DNA of 64,000 bases from Nitrosospira lacus (GTDB lineage: Bacteria > Pseudomonadota > Gammaproteobacteria > Burkholderiales > Nitrosomonadaceae), in NCBI RefSeq assembly GCF_000355765.4, contig NZ_CP021106.3, forward strand, positions 1 to 64,000. Reading direction: 5' to 3'. Under the pieces are notes generated by a model. That model made no database searches, was not told the origin of the DNA, and saw nothing but the letters and a program-made list of their open reading frames with translations. Numbering within the stretch: position 1 is the stretch's first letter; each line of letters begins with the position of its first letter. This document shows, in pieces, positions 57,845 to 64,000 of the stretch. Both the position numbers and the translations under genes were made by a program.

Positions 57845-59116
57845 TCAAGTTCTCTTAAGCAGATCCACCGCTTCCGCCATTCCGACTCTCACCTGCCCGG
57901 CTGCCTCGCGCAGCGGCTTGATGCTTATCTCACCCGCTTGTACCTCGTCATCGCCAATAATAACGGCAAAACGCGCACCACTGACATCCGCCTTTTTCAT
58001 TTGCGCCTTGAAACCGCCTGCGCCACAATGCAGGATTGCCCTGAGTCCGCTATCGCGCAAATATCTGACGGTCTTCCACGCGGCTCCATTCGCGGCCTCG
58101 CCCTGATGTATCACATACACATCCGGTACCGGGCGCAGTATTTCACTGCCGCATTCCACCATCAGCGCCAGCACACGCTCCACGCCCATGGCAAAACCGC
58201 ACGCTGGCGCCGCTGATGCCGGTTTGCCGCCAATCTGCTCCACCAGTCCGTCATACCGGCCGCCGGCGCATATGGCGCCTTGCGCACCAAGCTTCCCGGT
58301 GATCCATTCGAATACGGTGCGGTTGTAATAATCCAGCCCTCTTACCAGCCGCGGATTGATCTCGAAGTCTACTCCTTGGTCACGCAGAAGCCGCTGTAAC
58401 GTTTCAAAATGCGCCAGCGAGTCCTCGTCGAGGTCATCCAGCAACCGTGGCGCCCCATCAATAATCTCTCTCATCTCCGAATTCTTGCTATCGAGTATCC
58501 GTAATGGATTGCTGTGCAGCCGCCGGCGAGCATCATCATCGAGCCTGCCCAGATGCCGCTCCAGATACCCGATTAACCGCGTTCGGTGCAAGGCGCGCGA
58601 TTCGGCACTACCCAGCGTGCCGATTTCCAGGCGCACATCAGAAATACCCAGCTTCTTCCATAATTCCGCACACATGACGATGAGCTCGGCGTCAATATCA
58701 GGTCCGGAGTAACCCAGTGCTTCGACACCCACTTGGTGGAACTGTCGGTAACGTCCCTTTTGCGGACGCTCGTGGCGAAACATGGGCCCGGAATAGTACA
58801 GCCTCTGCGGCCCCGCGTAGAGCAGGTTATGTTCCAGCACTGCACGCACACAGGAAGCGGTCCCTTCAGGCCGCAGTGCCAGACTGTCGCCGTTGAGGCT
58901 ATCCAGAAAGGAATACATCTCCTTCTCGACGATATCGGTCACCGCGCCTATGGAGCGCACGAACAGATCAGTCTGCTCGACAATCGGCATGCGGATGTTA
59001 CGGTAACCATACGCCGTCATCCAATCACGCACGGTCTGCTCAAAAAATTCCCAAAGGTATATCTGATCAGGCAGGATGTCATTCATCCCGCGGATGGCCT
59101 GAATGGTTCTGGTCAT
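57845..59116 (-). CDS. hisS: Histidine-tRNA ligase
   Basis: HisS charges tRNA-His. The class II synthetase of 423 residues shows the start [20 protein letters not shown], motif 2 [16 protein letters not shown], the histidine-specific [15 protein letters not shown] and [10 protein letters not shown], motif 3 [15 protein letters not shown], and the C-terminal anticodon-binding domain. It overlaps the upstream ispG by 4 bases. Confidence 0.97.
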   Translation of the reverse strand: MTRTIQAIRGMNDILPDQIYLWEFFEQTVRDWMTAYGYRNIRMPIVEQTDLFVRSIGAVTDIVEKEMYSFLDSLNGDSLALRPEGTASCVRAVLEHNLLYAGPQRLYYSGPMFRHERPQKGRYRQFHQVGVEALGYSGPDIDAELIVMCAELWKKLGISDVRLEIGTLGSAESRALHRTRLIGYLERHLGRLDDDARRRLHSNPLRILDSKNSEMREIIDGAPRLLDDLDEDSLAHFETLQRLLRDQGVDFEINPRLVRGLDYYNRTVFEWITGKLGAQGAICAGGRYDGLVEQIGGKPASAAPACGFAMGVERVLALMVECGSEILRPVPDVYVIHQGEAANGAAWKTVRYLRDSGLRAILHCGAGGFKAQMKKADVSGARFAVIIGDDEVQAGEISIKPLREAAGQVRVGMAEAVDLLKRT

Positions 59117-60372
59117 TGACTGATTTCTGCGGCGCCTGACTTCTTCGGGTATTTCATCTGTACATATTCATCGACTATCTGGCGGAATTCGCCCGCAATA
59201 TTATCGCCTTTCAAGGTCACCGATTTCTGCCCATCCACATATACCGGCGCCACCGGCCTCTCACCTGAACCGGGCAGACTGATACCGATGTTGGCATGCT
59301 TGCTTTCCCCCGGGCCGTTGACCACGCACCCCATCACCGCCAGCGTCATGTTTTCCACGCCTTCGTATTCCTCGCGCCACACCAGCATCTGGGTGCGTAC
59401 ATAGCCCTGAATACTTTCCGCCAGTTCCTGGAAATAGGTGCTGGTGGTACGCCCGCAACCGGGACATGCCGCCACCAGCGGGACAAACGCGCGCAGACCC
59501 GTGGTTTGCAGAATCTCCTGCGCCACCACCACTTCGCGAGAGCGGTCACCGCCAGGCTCCGGTGTAAGCGATATGCGGATGGTGTCGCCAATGCCATCAA
59601 GAAGCAGCACCGACAGCGCGGCGGTGGAGGCAACGATTCCTTTCGAACCCATACCGGCTTCGGTCAGTCCAAGATGCAAGGCATAATCGCAACGCGATGC
59701 CAAGTCGCGATAAACGGCAATCAAGTCCTGTACGCCGCTTACCTTGCAGGACAATATGATCCTGTCGCGCCCCAGTCCGATCTCTTCAGCCCTGGCCGCA
59801 CTTTCCAGTGCGGAGGTGATCAATGCCTCACGCATGACCAGCACCGCGTCCTTCGGATCACCGGACCGGGCATTCTCATCCATGAGGCGGGCCAGCAGTT
59901 CGGGATCGAGACTCCCCCAGTTGACGCCGATACGTACCGGCTTACCATATTTACAGGCAGCTTCTATCAGGATGGAAAATTGCTCGTCGCGTTTTTTTCC
60001 ATGCCCCACGTTGCCCGGGTTGATACGGTATTTGGCAAGCGCCTTCGCGCAATCGGGATATTCAGTCACCAGTTTGTGACCGTTAAAATGAAAATCGCCT
60101 ATCAGCGGCACGTGACAGTCCATGTCATCGAGACGCGCGCGGATACCCGGCACTGCTTTAGCGGCGGCGGCGGTATTGACGGTTATACGCACCAGTTCCG
60201 ATCCCGCCCGCGCGAGTTGGGCCACCTGGACCGTGGTGGCGATTTCATTTTCCGTATCGGTATTGGTCATGGATTGCACCACCACCGGCGCACCGCCGCC
60301 AACTGTAATGGGACCTACACGGACGCCGACGCTGTTTCGGCGCGGCGGAAAAATATTTTGTGACATAGTCAT
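59113..60372 (-). CDS. ispG: (E)-4-hydroxy-3-methylbut-2-enyl-diphosphate synthase
   Basis: IspG performs the penultimate step of the MEP isoprenoid pathway. The 419-residue protein has the TIM-barrel part ([20 protein letters not shown]) and three Cys for the 4Fe-4S cluster in [16 protein letters not shown] and [18 protein letters not shown] second in-frame ATG two codons later ([10 protein letters not shown]) could be the start. It lies between rodZ and hisS, overlapping hisS by 4 bases. Confidence 0.97.
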   Translation of the reverse strand: MTMSQNIFPPRRNSVGVRVGPITVGGGAPVVVQSMTNTDTENEIATTVQVAQLARAGSELVRITVNTAAAAKAVPGIRARLDDMDCHVPLIGDFHFNGHKLVTEYPDCAKALAKYRINPGNVGHGKKRDEQFSILIEAACKYGKPVRIGVNWGSLDPELLARLMDENARSGDPKDAVLVMREALITSALESAARAEEIGLGRDRIILSCKVSGVQDLIAVYRDLASRCDYALHLGLTEAGMGSKGIVASTAALSVLLLDGIGDTIRISLTPEPGGDRSREVVVAQEILQTTGLRAFVPLVAACPGCGRTTSTYFQELAESIQGYVRTQMLVWREEYEGVENMTLAVMGCVVNGPGESKHANIGISLPGSGERPVAPVYVDGQKSVTLKGDNIAGEFRQIVDEYVQMKYPKKSGAAEISQ

Positions 60373-60405
60373 GATAAGTATGAGAATCTTATAAATGTAA
60401 AGGTT

Positions 60406-61386
60406 TCATTTGAGTGACAGACGTGCTGTTCCCCCATAAGCATTGGTATACGGTGCCAGATCCACCGGCTTGTTATTGTAGACCAGCTTGACTTCGGCGG
60501 CGTTGCCTATCGTAAGGGAGAATGGCGGCTTGCCGTGTAACACCTGCTCGGTGCCTCGGGGATTAATCCGCGAAAGAAGCAGCCTGCCTCCATTATCCCT
60601 GACTTCAGTCCATGATTCTCCCTCAAATACGAGACGAAGAACATCTCCGCTGCTTGCCGGTTCAGGAGCGGCAATATTCACTGATTCACGGGCAGGGACG
60701 CTTGCCGCTTCAGGGACGATGACCGCTGGCGCACCTTGCGGTGCGAGCGGCGCAGCAGGAATGGGAACAGGAAGAGGAGCGGGCACTTCGCGTTTTTGTT
60801 CAGCTACCACGGCTTTGTCAGTGGATGCCCCCGTGTCGCCGGTCGTTTTTGCGGATGGCGGTTGATTTTGAGGTAGCGCGTCAGCCCGGTCAGCCCCGGT
60901 TCGGGTTTCCGTTTTCACCTCCGGTTGCGGTTGCTTCCCTTTATTGCCTTCGCTGCCATCATAAATTTCAAAAATCAGCAGCAGCACCAGAATGGCCACT
61001 CCCGCAATGATCAGATTACGTTTCCCGCCTCCCTGATTTGAGGGAAAAGGGATGCCCTCGGTCTGATACGAGATGGTTGGGGCAGGAGTGGGCGGAAGCG
61101 ATTGCTCCAGCCGCTGCAATAACGGTCCAGCATCCATCTGCAACAGCTTGGCGTAGTTCCGTACGAAGCCGCGCAAAAATGTTCCGCTTGCAAGATTGTC
61201 GTAATCATCCTGCTCCAGCGCCGTAACCTGTCGCACCGATAACCGCAGCTGTCGTGCTACGTCTTCAATATTCATTCCGCGCGCCAGCCGCACAGCGCGA
61301 AATTCGTGCCCCACGCCTGTTCCTACCTCGGCCTGGCCCGCTTCCGCACCATGGCCGGCACCGCTGTTGCTGTCAGTGGCGTTCAT
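60406..61386 (-). CDS. rodZ: Cell-shape regulator RodZ
   Basis: RodZ links MreB to the cell-wall machine. The 326 residues have a cytoplasmic helix-turn-helix (residues about 28-95, LARGMNIEDVARQLRLSVRQ), one membrane helix at 124-142 (LIIAGVAILVLLLIFEIY), a Pro/Ala-rich linker, and a periplasmic DUF4115 domain (LRLVFEGESWTEVRDNGGRL). Its ATG overlaps by one base the TAA ending the short pilF-like remnant (TAATG). No separate ribosome-binding site is visible. Confidence 0.92.
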   Translation of the reverse strand: MNATDSNSGAGHGAEAGQAEVGTGVGHEFRAVRLARGMNIEDVARQLRLSVRQVTALEQDDYDNLASGTFLRGFVRNYAKLLQMDAGPLLQRLEQSLPPTPAPTISYQTEGIPFPSNQGGGKRNLIIAGVAILVLLLIFEIYDGSEGNKGKQPQPEVKTETRTGADRADALPQNQPPSAKTTGDTGASTDKAVVAEQKREVPAPLPVPIPAAPLAPQGAPAVIVPEAASVPARESVNIAAPEPASSGDVLRLVFEGESWTEVRDNGGRLLLSRINPRGTEQVLHGKPPFSLTIGNAAEVKLVYNNKPVDLAPYTNAYGGTARLSLK

Positions 61387-61445
61387 TACTCGAATCCGCG
61401 ATCATGCAGCGCCAATGCCTGTTTGGAATTCGGAAACTGTTTCCA
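61386..61445 (-). pseudogene. Fossil 3' end of a pilF/pilW-like gene
   Basis: The frame that ends at the TAA at 61386-61388 reads WKQFPNSKQALALHDRGFE. That pattern (FPxS, Ala/Leu-rich, ending Phe-Glu) resembles the last residues of PilF/PilW, the pilotin gene that normally stands between rlmN and rodZ in this cluster. The TAATG junction with rodZ is what a coupled upstream gene leaves behind. The rest of the gene is gone: only 109 bases separate rlmN and rodZ. Confidence 0.45.
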
Positions 61446-61495
61446 TGACATGCACGGGGCCAATGGCACTGTGAAGATATCCATCCGTCTTTGCT

Positions 61496-62662
61496 TCATC
61501 TCGCCGCTTCCACAATTGCGCGGCTAGTCCGCCGGGTCTTGTCATGCACTTTTCCGGCGAGTTGCCCGCAGGCAGCGGCAATATCGTCACCGCGGGTCTT
61601 GCGCACGGTCGTTATCAATCCAGCCTGCATCAGCACATCGCGGAAGCGATGCACCGCCTCCTGCGATGAGCGCCTGTACCCCGAATTGGGAAAAGGATTA
61701 AACGGGATCAGATTGAATTTACAAGGCGTATCCCGTACCAGTTGGACCAATTCACGCGCATGGGCCAAGCTGTCATTGACACCATCCAGCATGACATATT
61801 CAAAAGTGATGAAATCCCGCGGTGCGGACTGAAGGTAGCGCTGGCAGGCCGCCAGCAATTCCCTGATCGGATATTTCTTGTTAATGGGCACCAGCTCGTC
61901 ACGCAGCGCATCGTTCGACGCATGCAGCGACACCGCAAGCGCCACCGGGCAACGTTCCCGCAGCCGGTCCATCGCCGGAACCAGGCCCGAAGTACTCACC
62001 GTCACGCGCCGCCGCGACAGCCCATAGGCATTGCCATCCAGCATCAGATGGAGCGCGGTCACCACGTTCTCAAAATTGGCCAGTGGCTCGCCCATACCCA
62101 TCATGACTACATTCGTGACGGCACGACTATGGTTCTGAAAATTGGGGTGGCTTGGAGGACTCACACCTTTCTGACCGCTCGCGATCCCCTCAAGTTCCGT
62201 GATGGACTTGCCAGCGGAGGCTCCCGCCAGCGTTTTATTCGCCCACCACAACTGGCCGATGATTTCCGCAACCGTCAGATTGCGATTAAATCCCTGCCTG
62301 CCGGTGGAGCAAAAGGTACATGCCAGCGCACAACCCACCTGGCTGGAAATACATAGTGTGCCGCGACTGGTTTCGGGTATGAAAACAGTCTCGATGCCAT
62401 TACCCGCACCTACTGACAACAGCCACTTTCGGGTGCCGTCCGCGGCGATATGATCGCTGATTACCTTGGGAGGCTCAATCACCGCGCCTGTGGAAAGCTT
62501 GTCCCGCAATCCCTTCGCCAAATCACTCATACTCGCGAAATCGGCCTCGCCGAACCGGTGTATCCAGCGCAGCAACTGCTTGGCACGAAATGGCTTCTCA
62601 CCTATTTCAGCACAGAAACCGGCAAGAGCATTCGCATCAAAATCCAGCAGGTTGACACTCAT
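61496..62662 (-). CDS. rlmN: Dual-specificity 23S rRNA/tRNA methyltransferase RlmN
   Basis: RlmN is a radical-SAM enzyme that methylates A2503 of 23S rRNA and A37 of some tRNAs. The 388 residues show the cluster motif [18 protein letters not shown] and the partner Cys near the C-terminus. [18 protein letters not shown] and [10 protein letters not shown] are typical. Between IIGQLWW and [11 protein letters not shown] about 40 residues occur where E. coli RlmN has about 18, so an insert of roughly 25 residues is present. It lies between ndk and rodZ. Confidence 0.95.
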   Translation of the reverse strand: MSVNLLDFDANALAGFCAEIGEKPFRAKQLLRWIHRFGEADFASMSDLAKGLRDKLSTGAVIEPPKVISDHIAADGTRKWLLSVGAGNGIETVFIPETSRGTLCISSQVGCALACTFCSTGRQGFNRNLTVAEIIGQLWWANKTLAGASAGKSITELEGIASGQKGVSPPSHPNFQNHSRAVTNVVMMGMGEPLANFENVVTALHLMLDGNAYGLSRRRVTVSTSGLVPAMDRLRERCPVALAVSLHASNDALRDELVPINKKYPIRELLAACQRYLQSAPRDFITFEYVMLDGVNDSLAHARELVQLVRDTPCKFNLIPFNPFPNSGYRRSSQEAVHRFRDVLMQAGLITTVRKTRGDDIAAACGQLAGKVHDKTRRTSRAIVEAAR

Positions 62663-62684
62663 GATGTTGAACTAGAAACCATTC

Positions 62685-63110
62685 TTATCTGGAATAAATG
62701 TTCAGCGCCGGAAAATAATAGGCAATTTCAACCGCCGCGGTTTCCGGCGCATCGGAACCATGCACGGCGTTGGCATCTATACTGTCGGCAAAATCTGCGC
62801 GAATGGTTCCTTTTTCCGCTTTTTTTGGGTCGGTTGCACCCATCAGGTCCCGGTTCTTCCTGATCGCGTCTTCGCCTTCGAGCACCTGCACCATGACAGG
62901 CCCGGAAATCATGAATTTCACCAGATCACTAAAAAATGGGCGGCTGCGATGCACAGCGTAAAAGCCCTCGGCCTCCGCCTGTGAAAGATGCAGCATGCGG
63001 GCTGCAATTACTTTCAGTCCGCTGGTTTCAAAACGGGAATAGATTTCTCCAATCACGTTTTTAGCCACCGCATCCGGCTTGATAATAGACAATGTTCTTT
63101 CGACAGCCAT
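62685..63110 (-). CDS. ndk: Nucleoside diphosphate kinase
   Basis: Ndk exchanges the terminal phosphate between nucleoside triphosphates. The 141 residues from 63110 ([20 protein letters not shown]) have the signature around the active-site His in [19 protein letters not shown] and [19 protein letters not shown]. The longer upstream frame runs through a family 2 element and is not part of the gene. It is the first gene of the ndk-rlmN group. Confidence 0.97.
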   Translation of the reverse strand: MAVERTLSIIKPDAVAKNVIGEIYSRFETSGLKVIAARMLHLSQAEAEGFYAVHRSRPFFSDLVKFMISGPVMVQVLEGEDAIRKNRDLMGATDPKKAEKGTIRADFADSIDANAVHGSDAPETAAVEIAYYFPALNIYSR

Positions 63111-63138
63111 CAAACACTCCACTAAATTAAGAAATGAA

Positions 63139-63322
63139 AAAACCTCTGAATAAGTCCTCCGTCGAGCGCGCTGCGGCAAAATCGGAAGGATCACAAGGCA
63201 CGTCACGAAGGTAGCACGAGTCGTAATTTGACCTGCGATACCAAAGCGAAGCGCGCAACGCAATGAGCACCCAACTTGCCGCAACTGAAGGGACGCCCAT
63301 ATGGGACTTATTCAGAGGTTCC
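63139..63322. mobile_element. Family 2 MITE-like element (about 184 bp) upstream of ndk
   Basis: The ends AACCTCTGAATAAGTCC (63141-63157) and GGACTTATTCAGAGGTT (63304-63320) are perfect 17-base inverted repeats. The interior has no gene. It lies 28 bases upstream of the ndk ATG. Confidence 0.75.
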
Positions 63323-63367
63323 TTTTTGTATTTTAACAAAAAAACCGATTCCGAAGTCGGAAAAAGC

Positions 63368-63393
63368 AAAAAGCCCGGTGTTGACCGGGCTTT
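63368..63393 (-). terminator. Rho-independent terminator after the right-edge gene
   Basis: A ten-base stem, AAAGCCCGGT with ACCGGGCTTT, loop GTTG. On the minus strand it is followed by TTGCTTTTT. It lies about 85 bases past the stop of the edge gene and would end its transcript before the family 2 element. Confidence 0.8.
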
Positions 63394-63477
63394 GAGCCGA
63401 GAAATGCACGACCGCTCGGTTACGTAATGATTTTCACGGTAAGCTTGCGTACAGTTTCAGGCATTCTTGCGATACCT

Positions 63478-64000
63478 TCAATCGAGCTTCAACACCTGCG
63501 CACGTGTGGGCCACGCGCCCCGCCCGATCGCCTTGGCTCCCTCAAAAATGACATAACTCTGACGGCCGTAGTGCGGCAGAGGCCGTATCAGCGCAGTGAG
63601 CGAGGCCGCATCCCGCGCGGACACCATCGCCAGCGTCACGCCATCGGAACGGCTGATCGTCCAGGCCTGCGCCGAGCCTTTGCCCCGCACGATCTCCGGC
63701 CGGCCAGGCAACTGATGCCGCGCAAGCCACGCATCGACTTGTTCCTCCAACCCAATCACCAGTGCAGGCACAGACGGCAGGTTATCTGTCGCCGGGACCA
63801 GTTTCAGGGATCGATTTTGAAGTTTGCCGGCAAGCGTCTCGGCGGTACTGCGCAGCTCGCCGCTTTCCGGCAGTAGAATGGCCATCGCTGTCCGGTCAAC
63901 CATGATCTGGCGCAGAATCGGCGGCGCCTCGTCGGGTGTCAAGCGCCGGAATAACCGCAGATCCGGATCCAGGATCACTTCCAGCGGAAGGGTGCGTACC
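63478..64000 (-). CDS. C-terminal part of a large protein, perhaps M1-type peptidase-like (partial)
   Basis: The frame is open to the right window edge, so only the last 174 residues are visible. VRTLPLEVILDPDLRLFRRL and TPDEAPPILRQIM resemble the C-terminal region that follows the metallopeptidase domain in some M1-like bacterial proteins, which carries a DPDxxxFRRL motif. The zinc site, if present, is outside the window. The remaining part (SGELRSTAETLAGKLQNRSL, YVIFEGAKAIGRGAWPTRAQ) is not familiar. Treat the family as tentative. Confidence 0.5.
   Translation of the reverse strand, partial: VRTLPLEVILDPDLRLFRRLTPDEAPPILRQIMVDRTAMAILLPESGELRSTAETLAGKLQNRSLKLVPATDNLPSVPALVIGLEEQVDAWLARHQLPGRPEIVRGKGSAQAWTISRSDGVTLAMVSARDAASLTALIRPLPHYGRQSYVIFEGAKAIGRGAWPTRAQVLKLD

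Noticed and set aside
59296-60363. Long open frame (355 codons) antisense to ispG
   Set aside because: ispG is unambiguous on the minus strand. The opposite frame is Arg/His-rich and low in family features.

Overview
The window looks like chromosomal DNA from a betaproteobacterium. The gene orders tig-clpP-clpX-lon-hupB-tRNA-ppiD, ndk-rlmN-(pilF)-rodZ-ispG-hisS-yfgM-bamB-der and apaG/rpe-gph-trpE all fit that class. The overall style (a hopanoid-type HpnD, a Cyc2-like cytochrome-porin, many small dispersed repeats) suggests a lithotroph related to Nitrosospira/Nitrosomonadaceae. No ammonia-oxidation gene lies in the window, so the genus is only an inference.

Layout. 0.5-2.7 kb: priA. 2.8-5.1 kb: fructosamine-kinase-like gene and argH. 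5.3-14.2 kb: a five-gene run with a yejABEF-type peptide importer and prfC at its end, split by a 376-bp repeat element. 14.5-17.3 kb: fabI and ppiD, convergent. 17.5-24.3 kb: two tRNAs, hupB, lon, clpX, clpP, tig and tRNA-Leu, a protein-quality-control block. 24.3-26.0 kb: a short-chain dehydrogenase and hpnD. 26.2-28.4 kb: groESL under a CIRCE operator. 28.7-31.0 kb: a membrane methyltransferase-like protein and an AAA+ ATPase with a GspE/MshE-type N-terminus. 31.2-42.9 kb: a complete tad/flp tight-adherence pilus locus, all on the minus strand. 43.4-47.7 kb: bioA, a beta-CASP RNase and PBP4. 47.7-50.1 kb: mobile-element debris around a Cyc2-like fused cytochrome-porin. 50.2-57.8 kb: trpE, gph, rpe, apaG, der, bamB and yfgM. 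57.8-63.1 kb: hisS, ispG, rodZ, a fossil 3' end of pilF, rlmN and ndk. The right edge holds the C-terminal part of a large protein.

The most striking non-coding feature is a family of small inverted-repeat elements (family 1). The terminal repeat is ATCCTAAATCCGGCAGTTG, and whole, decayed or solitary copies occur at least nine times. The whole copies share a core and have no transposase, so they look like MITEs. In five genes (argH, yejE-like, ppiD, yciK-like, bamB) the terminal repeat ends exactly at, or one base before, the start codon. The repeat thus appears to be the translation-initiation region of those genes, and its AGGA or GGA may serve as a ribosome-binding site. A second small family (ends AACCTCTGAATAAGTCC) has four copies or fragments, one of which lies inside the signal-peptide region of dacB. 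A single possible third element follows the cytochrome-porin gene.

Two systems stand out as biology: the tad pilus locus with its neighbouring ATPase, and the cytochrome-porin, whose N-terminal signature matches the Cyc2 family used for electron uptake across the outer membrane in iron oxidisers. All assignments come from reading the sequence; no database search was run.
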